A stretch of 64,000 nucleotides of DNA from positions 33,205 through 97,204 of the forward strand of contig CAJUNA010000020.1 of the NCBI GenBank assembly GCA_910587645.1, given 5' to 3'. The DNA comes from an uncultured Oscillospiraceae bacterium (GTDB taxonomy: Bacteria > Bacillota > Clostridia > Oscillospirales > Oscillospiraceae). The position numbers and the translations under genes are program-made. The notes under the pieces are model-generated. The model did not search any database and had not been told where the DNA came from. It saw nothing but the letters and a program-made list of their open reading frames with translations. Shown here piece by piece: positions 56,656-64,000 of the stretch (positions are counted from its first letter, which is position 1; the number at the start of each line of letters is the position of its first letter).

Positions 56656-57215
56656 CGCTGGTCTGCAAGATGCTCCTGGAACAGCTTCTCCAGTTCTTCC
56701 GGCTCCGGCGCTGTCCACAAGCCGATAGTGTTATAATGAATATCTACCCGCTGATATCGCTTGCCGTCTACCTTGTCAGGTTTGGATACCACAATTCTTT
56801 CAATAAATTCATGGACGATTTCAGGCGTCAGTTCCGTCAATCGGGTCACTTTCCTTGCCTGCTCAATGAAGTGCTGCAAAGCGGCGTCTTTGTCCGTAGT
56901 AGTCTCCAGCTCGGTTTCCAGTGCGGGAATAGTCTCTTTGAGCTGCTTCTGCTCATTCTCCAGGGATACCGAAAAGGTGGCGAATCGCCCCTCGGAAATC
57001 AGCCCCTTGGACATATCCTCGTAACTCTTTTGGATAAGCTGGTCGATCTCTAATACCCGTTGGTTGGCCTTGTCCAACTCCCGGCGTTTTGCGGTCAACG
57101 CCTTTTTCTCCTGTAAGCCAAACCGCTCCATCTGCTCCTGGGCAAACTTCTGTTCCGTGTACATTCCCACTTGTAAGTAATTTCGCCCTAACCGTGACAT
57201 ATCTCCTTGTGTCAA
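56640..57215 (-). pseudogene. Large serine recombinase with internal deletion and missing N-terminus
   Basis: The 191-residue reading begins at TTG with DMSRLGRNYLQVGMYTE, the catalytic-domain SRxxR segment normally about 70-85 residues into a large serine recombinase. It then jumps directly into the C-terminal coiled coil and DUF4368 region (KKALTAKRRELDKANQRVLE, YEDMSKGLISEGRFATFS, RYQRVDIHYNTIGLW). About 250-300 residues are missing between, including the zinc ribbon, and the part with the catalytic serine is absent. A TAG lies immediately upstream in frame. It belongs with the tnpV stub to an older, dead element. Confidence 0.85.
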
Positions 57216-57234
57216 CTAAACACCAAATTTTTTA

Positions 57235-57285
57235 CGGATGCCAGAGGCGGCCAACAGGTCTTTCCCAGACCGCCCCCGGCATCCG
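57235..57285. repeat. Nested inverted repeat at the left edge of the recombinase element
   Basis: CGGATGCC (57235-57242) pairs with GGCATCCG (57278-57285), GGCGG (57246-57250) with CCGCC (57270-57274), and GGTCT (57257-57261) with AGACC (57267-57271, overlapping). It lies between the intact recombinase operon and the fossil recombinase, where a left attachment junction is expected. No T-run follows, so it is not an ordinary terminator. Confidence 0.5.
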
Positions 57286-57310
57286 CTTTATCGTGAGGTA
57301 GAAACCTTTA

Positions 57311-58906
57311 TCAGTTGCCATGTCCCTGCATATCAAACACATCCCGGAACTTCCATACGATCTCGATCTCAGTGGGAGAGGACACCAGCACTTCCTTGAT
57401 GAATGTCCCCGCCAGTTCCGCCGTCAGTTCCGTTGCTCCGGCAAAGGAAGTGAACACATCATCCTCCTGCGCCTTATCCTGAAAGGCCAGATGCTCCAGT
57501 TCAGATAAAAGCTGTTCCTGCGCCTCCTGTTCGGCTTTGGCGGCGGCGAGTTTACTGTCAATGTCCGCCCGCTGTCTCAGATAGGCGTCCTTTGCCAGCG
57601 CCCCGCCGCTGAAATCCTCGTAGGCTCGGAACTTCTCCTGCCTGTACCGTTCCTGCTGCTGTTCCAGCTTTTGAAGCTCCGCGACACAGGCGGCGATGCG
57701 CTCCTTTTGGGTCAGCATCAGGGAGGACTTCTGCTTTTTCTGCTCCTGGCAGATAGCCAACATCTGCATGACCGCCCGGAAGATGATGCCCTCGATCTCC
57801 TTCTCGGAGAACAGTTTTCCCTTCGGGCAATCGCTGTTCTCATCCGCCTTGCTCTTGGTGCAGCGGTAGTAGTATCCGGCAGAACTGTGGATACGGCTCA
57901 GTGTCCGATGGCAGTTGCCGCATTTGAGAAGCCCTTTCAGGGGATACTCCTGTGATGTCCCCTTTGCCCGCCTGGGTCTCTGCCGGATGATCTCCTGCGC
58001 CCGGTCAAAGTCCGCCCTGCTGATGATGGCGTCATGCGCCCCCTCATAGATGATCCAGTCGGACTTATCCTGCGGGACGGTCCGCTTTTCATGGAGGCCG
58101 GCCTTGTACCGCTTGCGCCCCACCAGCGCCCCGGTGTACTCATACTGGTGGAGGATGTTCAGCACCGTGGCCGCCGTCCAGCCGTTCTTTTCGGAGGCTT
58201 TGCGGAACCGTCCGCTCCCCGGTTTTTTCTGCCGGAAGTAGGCGCCGGGGGTCAGGACGCCCTCGCTGTTCAGCCTGCGGGCGATGGCGGTACTGCCCAT
58301 CCCCTGCAAGGTCATATCGAAGATGCGCCGCACCACCGCCGCCGAGTCCCCGTCTATCACCAGCTTGTTCCGGACCGTGGGATGGAACTGGAAGCCATAG
58401 GGAGCGAAGCTGCCTATGTATTTGCCCTGCTTCATCATGATGATCTTCGCCGTGGTGGTCTTGACGGACAGGTCCTTGCTGTACGCCTCATAGATGATGT
58501 TCCGCAGGACCACATCCATGCCGGAGGTCATGCCCTTGTAATCATCGCTGTCGTAGCCGTCATTGACGGAGAGGTAGCGGACGCCGAGGAAGGGAAAGAC
58601 GCACTCCAGATAGTTGCCCATCTGGGTATAGTCCCGGTGGCATCTGGAAAAATCTTTCGTCACCATCACATTGATGGCCCCGGTGCGAAGCTCCTTCATC
58701 AGCGCCTGGAACTGCGGGCGGTCCGTGTTGGTCCCGGTGTACCCATCGTCCACGAACTCCGTCCGGGGCGCATTTTTCAGTTGGGGATGCCGGTCTAAAA
58801 ACTGATGGATCAGCTCCCGCTGGTTGCCGATGCTGTCGCTCTCGGCCTTTCCGTCCCCGTCCGCCAGGGAAAGGCGGATATAAATGCCCACCCGGTAGTC
58901 AGTCAT
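57311..58906 (-). CDS. Large serine recombinase 1 of a tandem triplet
   Basis: A 531-residue site-specific recombinase. The resolvase-type catalytic domain has the nucleophile S13 in YIRLSLADGD and arginines R11, R88 and R91 (FSRCHRDY, where most relatives have FGRD). The recombinase domain (APYGFQFHPTVRNKLVIDGD, IARRLNSEGVLTPG), a zinc ribbon (LKCGNCHRTL then YRCTKSKADENSDC) and a coiled coil follow. All catalytic residues are present. ATG 58906 overlaps the stop of recombinase 2 by 8 bases, with GGAGG inside the preceding gene. Confidence 0.92.
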   Translation of the reverse strand: MTDYRVGIYIRLSLADGDGKAESDSIGNQRELIHQFLDRHPQLKNAPRTEFVDDGYTGTNTDRPQFQALMKELRTGAINVMVTKDFSRCHRDYTQMGNYLECVFPFLGVRYLSVNDGYDSDDYKGMTSGMDVVLRNIIYEAYSKDLSVKTTTAKIIMMKQGKYIGSFAPYGFQFHPTVRNKLVIDGDSAAVVRRIFDMTLQGMGSTAIARRLNSEGVLTPGAYFRQKKPGSGRFRKASEKNGWTAATVLNILHQYEYTGALVGRKRYKAGLHEKRTVPQDKSDWIIYEGAHDAIISRADFDRAQEIIRQRPRRAKGTSQEYPLKGLLKCGNCHRTLSRIHSSAGYYYRCTKSKADENSDCPKGKLFSEKEIEGIIFRAVMQMLAICQEQKKQKSSLMLTQKERIAACVAELQKLEQQQERYRQEKFRAYEDFSGGALAKDAYLRQRADIDSKLAAAKAEQEAQEQLLSELEHLAFQDKAQEDDVFTSFAGATELTAELAGTFIKEVLVSSPTEIEIVWKFRDVFDMQGHGN

Positions 58907-60611
58907 CGCCGCCCGCCTCCTTTATCTGCTCCACGCACTCCAGCATGGCGTAAAATACATCGTTGTAGTTGAACACGACCTCGATACGGCCCCCGCCGTA
59001 GACAAGCACCTTCTCGATTATCGCGTCCACAAGCTCCTGCGTCAATCCTGTCATCCCGGCAGCACCCCGCATCATGGTGAGCCATTTGTTGTCCGGCGAG
59101 ATGGACGCCAGGAACCGCTCCCGGCGCTCCACGGCCTCGTCCAAAAGCCGGTTCAGGGCTTCATACTGCTCCTCATAGGTCTGCTTGGCAAAGGCGTATT
59201 CCTCCTCGTTCAGGATGCCCTCGACATAGCTCTCATACAGCCCCGCCCGTTTCTTTTTCAGGGCGTTCAGCCGGAGCTTGACGCTTGCCACCGCCGCCTT
59301 GTGCTTCTCCCGGACGCTGGCCTCGCCGGAGCCGCCCCGCATGGCAAGCAGGAGCTTCTCATAGTCCAGCGCCACCTGAAGCTGGTCCCGGATGGCGTTG
59401 AACACCTTCTTGTTGAGGGCGTTCTGCCGCATGGCGTGTTTGAAGCAGGTCCCATGCCCCCGCCTCATGTGGGTGCTGCAATCGTAGACCCCACGGAACA
59501 CAACGCCCTTGCACTGGATACGCTGCCGCTTGTAGTACATCCGCTTTCCGCAGTCGGCGCAGAATATCTTCCCGGCAAAGAGGTCGATCATGCCCGCCCG
59601 GATGTCCGCCGACCATTCCATAGCGGTCTCCCGGTGGGCGCTGTCCTTTTGCATCTGCCGCTCCACCGCCTCAAAGTCCGAGACAGAAACGATGGGCGGG
59701 TGGGCATCGGAGACAACGATCCAGTTATCTTTTTCTGTGAGCCGTTTTTTCAGCCCTTTGTAGAGCGCCGTTTCGGACTTCCCACAGATCATCTCCCCAA
59801 TATACGCCCGGTTTTGCAGGATGCCCCGGATGGTGGAGGGACACCAGCCCTCGCCCTGGATGTTGCCGCCGTTCCGGGTGCCGGCCCTGCGCTTGTGCCG
59901 CTCCGGGCTTTCTATACCCCCGGCCTTCAACCGCTCAACGATGGTGTAGACCGATACCTCCCGCAGTTTCCACTCAAATATCTGCCGGACAACAGCGGCG
60001 GCTTCTTCATCCACCACATAGGCGGTCTTATCCTCGTTCCAGAGATAGCCATAGGGGAGGTTGCGGTTCCGAAAGCTCCCTGTCTCCATCTGCGCCCGGA
60101 GCGCCGTGGAGACCTTCTTGGAAATATCTCTGGAATAGATGGCGTTCACCAGGTTTTGCAGGCTCACCGACAGGGACTCCATTGCGTTGCCGCAGGTGAA
60201 GTTGTCGAAATTCTCTTTCACGGAGATGAACCGTGTCCCCAGAGCTGGGAAAATCTTCTCCAGATAGTTGCCAGTCTCCACATAGTCGCGCCCGAACCTG
60301 CTGAGGTCACGGACCACGATGCACTGGACTTTCCCCGTCCGCACATCGTCCATCAGGCGGTTCCATGCCGGACGGTCGAACACGGTCCCCGTCCTGCCGT
60401 TGTCCGAGTAGACCTCCGCGAGCCGGAGGTAAGGGCATCCGTCCAGATAGTCCTCGCAGACAGCGATCTGATTTTGCAGGGAGTTCCCGTCATCGTCCTT
60501 GCCGCTGTTCTCCACCGACAGGCGGGCATAGATGGCGGTGGGGAGCGCCGCTGTTTCCTTTTTCACTTCTGCCACAGGCTGGGCCTGTGCTTTTCTGCTC
60601 TTTCGTGCCAT
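58899..60611 (-). CDS. Large serine recombinase 2 of a tandem triplet
   Basis: A 570-residue recombinase with a basic 20-residue N-terminal extension. The nucleophile is S32 in IYARLSVENSG; arginines R105 and R108 are in DLSRFGRDY. The zinc ribbon is IFCADCGKRMYY followed by CSTHMRRGHGTC, and a long coiled coil precedes the conserved VDAIIEKVLVYGGGRIEVVF end. AAGGAGA lies upstream of ATG 60611. It starts 14 bases after recombinase 3 ends. Confidence 0.93.
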   Translation of the reverse strand: MARKSRKAQAQPVAEVKKETAALPTAIYARLSVENSGKDDDGNSLQNQIAVCEDYLDGCPYLRLAEVYSDNGRTGTVFDRPAWNRLMDDVRTGKVQCIVVRDLSRFGRDYVETGNYLEKIFPALGTRFISVKENFDNFTCGNAMESLSVSLQNLVNAIYSRDISKKVSTALRAQMETGSFRNRNLPYGYLWNEDKTAYVVDEEAAAVVRQIFEWKLREVSVYTIVERLKAGGIESPERHKRRAGTRNGGNIQGEGWCPSTIRGILQNRAYIGEMICGKSETALYKGLKKRLTEKDNWIVVSDAHPPIVSVSDFEAVERQMQKDSAHRETAMEWSADIRAGMIDLFAGKIFCADCGKRMYYKRQRIQCKGVVFRGVYDCSTHMRRGHGTCFKHAMRQNALNKKVFNAIRDQLQVALDYEKLLLAMRGGSGEASVREKHKAAVASVKLRLNALKKKRAGLYESYVEGILNEEEYAFAKQTYEEQYEALNRLLDEAVERRERFLASISPDNKWLTMMRGAAGMTGLTQELVDAIIEKVLVYGGGRIEVVFNYNDVFYAMLECVEQIKEAGGDD

Positions 60612-60625
60612 TTTCTCTCTCCTTC

Positions 60626-62260
60626 TCAGCCCACTGCCGGAAGCGGACAGTCCTTGTAGTTTTTCGCTACTTCCATCGCCCTGGCGAACTCATCCCGATA
60701 CCGAAAGACGATCTCCACCTTTTTGTCCTCATAGATGAGTATTTTATCTACCAGAGCCAGAAGGATGCGGCGGTCAAGCTCCTGCACATTCTCATACTGT
60801 GCGAAAACCTGTACCCATGCCCGGTTCTGGCTGCCCATCGCGGCGGCGTCCTGCTGTTCCCGTTTCAGCCGCCGGAGCGCCTCCTGTTTTTCCTCGATCT
60901 GCCCCCGGTAGTTCTCCCGGAAGTCGGTGTACTCGGCCTTGTTGATGATGCCGTCCACGAAGTTCTCATACAGCCCAAGCTCCAGTTTCTTGTACCGCTG
61001 TATCTCCTCCTCCAGGCGGGTCATCTGCGCCTCGTAGCTGAACACCCTGCGGTCCCGCTGGGGGAGGGCGTCGATGAACCGCAGGACCTCATCCAGATGC
61101 AGTACCACCTCAATCTGGTCATGGATGGCATGGAACACGATGTCCGTCAGCTTTGCCTCGCTGAACGAGTGGGGGCTGCACTGATGGGTGCGCTTATTGC
61201 CGCCGCAGTTGTAATAGACATACTGCCTGCCGCCCCGTTTCTGCGTCTTGCGGGTCATGGACGCCTGACAGTCCCCGCAGAACAGGAACCCGGAAAAGAG
61301 GCTGTGCCGGTCGCTGCCAGAGACGCAGTGGGTGTCCCGGCGCATCAGCTCCGCCGCCGCCTCGAAGTCGGTGCAGGAGATGATCGGCTCATGGGCGTTC
61401 TCCACCCGTACCCAGTCCGTCTCCTCCCTGGGGCGGACGGAGCGGACCTTGTGGTTGGGGGTCCCCCGTTTCCCCTGGACGAGTACCCCTGTGTAGACGA
61501 TGTTGGAGAGGATGCGCTTGATGGTCACATACTCCCATTCCGACCGCTCCCTGGTGCGGAAAGCCGTCTGGAAGTTGACGCCCTGCATCCGCTTGTAGTC
61601 CATCGGGGTGGGGATGCCGCTGGCGTTGAGCCGCCCCGCTATCTTCAGGATAGGGAACCCGTCCTTATACATCCCGAAGATCATGGTCACGACCTCGGCG
61701 GCGTCCTCGTCCACCAGCAGGCGGTTCTTGTCCTGCGGGGCTTTCTTGTAGCCGTAGGGGGCAAAGCCGCCCACATACTCGCCCTTTTTCCGCTTGACCT
61801 CCAGGCTGGAGCGTATCTTGATGGAGATGTCCCGGCAGTAGATGTCGTTCACCAGCACCTTGAACGGCAGGGTGATGGTGTCGGAACCCGCTCCGGGCGC
61901 CATGCTGTCGTAGTTGTCGTTGATGGCGATATAGCGGATGCCCATGGCCGGGAAAATCTTTTCCAGATAGTTCCCGGCGTCGATATAGTTGCGTGAAAAC
62001 CTGCTCAGGTCCTTGCTCACGGCGCAGTCGATACGGCCGGAGCGCATATCCTCAAGCATTTTCTGAAAGCCCGGACGGTCCGTGTTGCTGCCTGTCCGCC
62101 CATCGTCAATATAGGTGTCCACCAGCTCAAGGTCCTCATGGCTTTCTATGTAAGCCAGACAGATGGCCCGCTGGCTCTGGATGCTGTTGCTCTCGATCCC
62201 GTCAGCATCCTCTTTGGATAACCGGGCATAGATGCCGGTCCTGTAAATCTTTTGGGGCAT
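60626..62260 (-). CDS. Large serine recombinase 3 of a tandem triplet (first in the operon)
   Basis: A 544-residue recombinase. The nucleophile is S15 in IYARLSKEDADG; arginines R87 and R90 are in DLSRFSRNY. APYGYKKAPQDKNRLLVDED, a zinc ribbon (FLFCGDCQASMT then YNCGGNKRTHQC) and a coiled coil ending in LVDKILIYEDKKVEIVFRYR follow. The three proteins are clearly different in sequence, so they are not a recent duplication. CGAGAGGAGG precedes ATG 62260. Confidence 0.93.
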   Translation of the reverse strand: MPQKIYRTGIYARLSKEDADGIESNSIQSQRAICLAYIESHEDLELVDTYIDDGRTGSNTDRPGFQKMLEDMRSGRIDCAVSKDLSRFSRNYIDAGNYLEKIFPAMGIRYIAINDNYDSMAPGAGSDTITLPFKVLVNDIYCRDISIKIRSSLEVKRKKGEYVGGFAPYGYKKAPQDKNRLLVDEDAAEVVTMIFGMYKDGFPILKIAGRLNASGIPTPMDYKRMQGVNFQTAFRTRERSEWEYVTIKRILSNIVYTGVLVQGKRGTPNHKVRSVRPREETDWVRVENAHEPIISCTDFEAAAELMRRDTHCVSGSDRHSLFSGFLFCGDCQASMTRKTQKRGGRQYVYYNCGGNKRTHQCSPHSFSEAKLTDIVFHAIHDQIEVVLHLDEVLRFIDALPQRDRRVFSYEAQMTRLEEEIQRYKKLELGLYENFVDGIINKAEYTDFRENYRGQIEEKQEALRRLKREQQDAAAMGSQNRAWVQVFAQYENVQELDRRILLALVDKILIYEDKKVEIVFRYRDEFARAMEVAKNYKDCPLPAVG

Positions 62261-62305
62261 GGGAAACCTCCTCTCGTATTTTGGTCAGCCAGCCCCGTTT
62301 TGGCG

Positions 62306-62344
62306 GGGGCCCCGGCTATGGGAAAATCATAGCGCCGGGGCCCC
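62306..62344. repeat. Strong inverted repeat upstream of the recombinase operon
   Basis: GGGGCCCCGGC-TATG (62306-62320) pairs with CATA-(GC)-GCCGGGGCCCC (62328-62344), a 15-bp stem with a 2-nt bulge and a 7-nt A-rich loop. It lies between the recombinase operon and the DUF6870 gene. It may be an attenuator, a protein-binding site or part of a recombination site. Confidence 0.55.
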
Positions 62345-62360
62345 GGAATACACAAGGATG

Positions 62361-62600
62361 TCAAGCCCCGGCAAGGTAAAGGGCGTTGATGCGGTCCTCG
62401 ATGGTCTCGCCCTTGTCCGCAAAACTCAATTTCACCACCACGCCGCCGTCCAGGTAGACATACGGGTTGCCCAGCTGTTCGATCCAGGCACGGATGCGCT
62501 CCTCGGTGGGGGCGTCCGGGTCAATGCGGACGGTGCTGCGGTCACGGAGCGTCGCCCGGTCCACCTTGCGGGGGTCAACATTCTTCATCGCTTCGGTCAT
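62361..62600 (-). CDS. DUF6870 family protein
   Basis: A 79-residue protein (KNVDPRKVDRATLRDRSTVR, ERIRAWIEQLGNPYVYLDGG, VVVKLSFADKGETIEDRI) of a family I associate with clostridial conjugative and phage-like elements; function unknown. GGAGGTATCTCT precedes ATG 62600. It is upstream of the recombinase operon and in the same direction. Confidence 0.8.
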   Translation of the reverse strand: MTEAMKNVDPRKVDRATLRDRSTVRIDPDAPTEERIRAWIEQLGNPYVYLDGGVVVKLSFADKGETIEDRINALYLAGA

Positions 62601-62749
62601 AGAGATACCTCCAATCCCCCAGTGGAACAGTGCGCCGCCGGAACGGGCCTGCCATCCTCCAGGTATTGCAGTTTGGCTGCTTTCAACATCTTATGGGATG
62701 GACAAACCTGAAAATGACAACGGACAGGCTATCCACGCATGGGACAAGG

Positions 62750-63658
62750 TTATTTTTCCTCCCCTCCCAGCTTTTTCGCTGGCTCATAATCCGCAAAATT
62801 CTCCACGGTGCGGAAAATCCGCTTGTTGTTCACCCACCTTTGGAGGTGGCGGGTGATGGGCGGTGCGGTGGGGCGCTCGTACACCATCACATAGGGGTCA
62901 AAGCCCATCCGCCGCAGGGTGTCCACCCGGTAGAGGTCCTGCTCGTGGGTGCTGTTCCAATTCGTCAGCACATAGACCCGCTTGCGCCGGAAGTCCCTGA
63001 CCTTGGACAGCTCCGAAAACCGCTGAAAAAAGCCGGTCAGGTCGGTGTTGGGGTTGTCCCACGCGAAATGAACGGTTTTTGTCCGTATCTTGTTCAGGAG
63101 CGCCACATTGTCCGGCGTGATGAGCCGGATGTCCAGCCCTTGGGAGAAGTCCACATAGGCACGGCTGGCGGCAAGCTGTTCCAGCAGCCGTTCATGGTCA
63201 GGGCAGGCCAGCAGGTTGGCATCCATCAGCCTGATCTCTTTCTCCCCGCCCCAAAACTCGGAGAGGTCGGCCACATGGACGCTCCGCGTCCCCTCCTTGT
63301 CGGACACGATACAGAACCCGCATCGGTTCGGGCATCCCCTTGTGAGGAAGCCATAGGCGGTATCGGAAAACTGCGGGTACAGGCCGTAGTCCGGGCGGGT
63401 ATGCTCCACGGCATCCGGCAGGTCAGGCCCCGGACCATAGCCGGTGCCGCCGCAGACCAGCTGGTCGGCATTGGTGACAGAGATCGTGTCCTTGGAGTAG
63501 GTGTCAGTGAACACCCGGCTCTTATATACCAGGTCATACCGTCCCTCCGGCAGCCACCACTCCACGGCATCGCCATTGGCTTTGTGGTAGGCAGACAGCT
63601 TCATCAGGCACAGGTTCGGCCACCGGTGGCTGTCCACATCTATAAGGCCGATCTTCAA
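62750..63658 (-). CDS. Radical SAM protein of a mobile element
   Basis: A 302-residue radical SAM enzyme. The iron-sulphur motif is RGCPNRCGFCIVSD, with C109, C113 and C116. The N-terminal part (GLIDVDSHRWPNLCLMKLSA) resembles the cobalamin-binding-like region of B12-type radical SAM proteins, though without an obvious B12 His motif. LMDANLLACPDHERLLEQLA and YVDFSQGLDIRLI fit the rest of the barrel. Such genes recur in clostridial integrative elements and phages; the substrate is unknown. The gap 62601-62749 before DUF6870 shows nothing. Confidence 0.82.
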   Translation of the reverse strand: MKIGLIDVDSHRWPNLCLMKLSAYHKANGDAVEWWLPEGRYDLVYKSRVFTDTYSKDTISVTNADQLVCGGTGYGPGPDLPDAVEHTRPDYGLYPQFSDTAYGFLTRGCPNRCGFCIVSDKEGTRSVHVADLSEFWGGEKEIRLMDANLLACPDHERLLEQLAASRAYVDFSQGLDIRLITPDNVALLNKIRTKTVHFAWDNPNTDLTGFFQRFSELSKVRDFRRKRVYVLTNWNSTHEQDLYRVDTLRRMGFDPYVMVYERPTAPPITRHLQRWVNNKRIFRTVENFADYEPAKKLGGEEK

Positions 63659-63687
63659 AATCCCACCTCCTCACAGGAAAAGAGAAA

Positions 63688-63713
63688 AGCGCCCGCCCAA
63701 TCGGGCAGACGCT
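63688..63713 (-). terminator. Terminator upstream of the radical SAM gene
   Basis: AGCG-CCGCCC and GGGCAG-CGCT type arms (63688-63698 and 63702-63713) form a hairpin that on the minus strand is followed by TTTTCTCTTTT, ending the transcript of the right-edge gene. Confidence 0.75.
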
Positions 63714-63726
63714 CCTCTTTGATTTC

Positions 63727-64000
63727 TCAGAACTTCATCGGCAGGGCGGTCTTGGCGCTGGAGCCGTTGTAGATGCGGTACACCTGGTAGAGATACCGCT
63801 TGTACCCCGGCAGGCTGGTCATGGCCCGCCCCTCCCGGAAGATCACCACCGGGTCGGTCTGGCGCAGCCTCGTCACCAGCCGCTTGCGGCTGTACTCGCC
63901 GTGGTAGAGGTCCACAAACTCCACACAGCCCACCACCGTCTCCGCCCGGAGGGAATCCGGGTCGCCTTTCCAGGCGTCCACGATGGTCTGCATGGCCTCC
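63727..64000 (-). CDS. Uncharacterised mobile-element protein (5' partial)
   Basis: The frame reads from the right edge (EAMQTIVDAWKGDPDSLRAE) to a stop at 63727. ATG 63993 is too close to the GGAGG at 63996-64000 to be a convincing start, so the gene probably begins beyond the window. Visible text includes VVGCVEFVDLYHGEYSRKRL and LPGYKRYLYQVYRIYNG. I do not recognise the family. Confidence 0.6.
   Translation of the reverse strand, partial: EAMQTIVDAWKGDPDSLRAETVVGCVEFVDLYHGEYSRKRLVTRLRQTDPVVIFREGRAMTSLPGYKRYLYQVYRIYNGSSAKTALPMKF

Noticed and set aside
59301..61996. Plus-strand open frames of 452 and 543 codons over the recombinases
   Set aside because: They are antisense to intact serine recombinases whose catalytic and zinc motifs read on the minus strand.
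1..64000. tRNA, rRNA, tmRNA or RNase P RNA genes
   Set aside because: No gap shows a cloverleaf with a GTTCRA-type T loop or any recognisable structural-RNA core; I cannot run a covariance search, so absence is by eye only.

Overview
The window is from a GC-rich, low-copy-repeat Firmicutes chromosome, most likely a gut Clostridia of the Oscillospiraceae (Flavonifractor / Oscillibacter / Lawsonibacter type). The reasons are the Gram-positive S10-spc-alpha ribosomal cluster with secY-adk-map-KOW-infA inside it, the Zn-ribbon S14, SLH-domain surface proteins, strong GGAGG ribosome-binding sites, a DUF6774 microprotein, and clostridial TnpV / large serine recombinase mobile-element remains. This placement is inference; no 16S gene or tRNA was found in the window.

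Layout. 1-4.7 kb: the end of a recG-like gene, a GH13 alpha-amylase-type enzyme, a DUF6774 microprotein, an XRE regulator with a nucleotidyltransferase, recA and a 42-residue membrane protein. 4.8-7.6 kb (minus): an isolated phage-type cassette of four fibre/appendage-like proteins, a holin and a CHAP endolysin, with no head, terminase or integrase genes. 7.8-11.6 kb: a MarR regulator, then a DUF1538 membrane protein - double PII-like protein - flavodoxin-family operon. 11.7-25 kb: ordinary metabolism and wall genes (dCMP deaminase, xylulokinase, a methionine gamma-lyase-like enzyme with an EamA transporter, dihydropyrimidinase, an SLH protein with mirrored acidic repeats, murI-DUF1934-argS, and a GH24-SLH-GH25 double muramidase). 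25-41.3 kb: one long ribosomal/transcription/secretion operon from rpsJ to rplQ, driven by a consensus promoter and a 290-nt leader with an attenuator-like hairpin. 41.4-47 kb (minus): a peptide-type ABC solute-binding lipoprotein, pgeF, an unknown gene and secA.

47-56.4 kb is a patchwork: an orphan Imm5-like immunity protein, a heavily decayed GH36 alpha-galactosidase, a RibD-C/DHFR-like reductase, a complete tiny transcription unit for a 25-residue peptide, an SDR, a small AT-richer HTH/membrane-protein island, uvrC, an amidohydrolase, ptsH (HPr) and a DUF5067 protein. From 56.4 kb to the right edge lies mobile DNA. It begins with the fossils of an older element (a 20-codon tnpV stub and a serine recombinase gene with a large internal deletion), followed by the edge of a newer element with three tandem, overlapping, apparently intact large serine recombinases, a DUF6870 protein, a radical SAM protein and an unknown gene that runs off the window.

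The best candidates for undescribed biology are the three-recombinase module with its flanking inverted repeats, the self-contained 25-residue microprotein unit, the structured leaders in the ribosomal operon (upstream of rpsJ and between rpsN and rpsH), the RGG-like tail on ribosomal protein S3, the orphan fibre-holin-endolysin cassette, and the double-muramidase wall protein.
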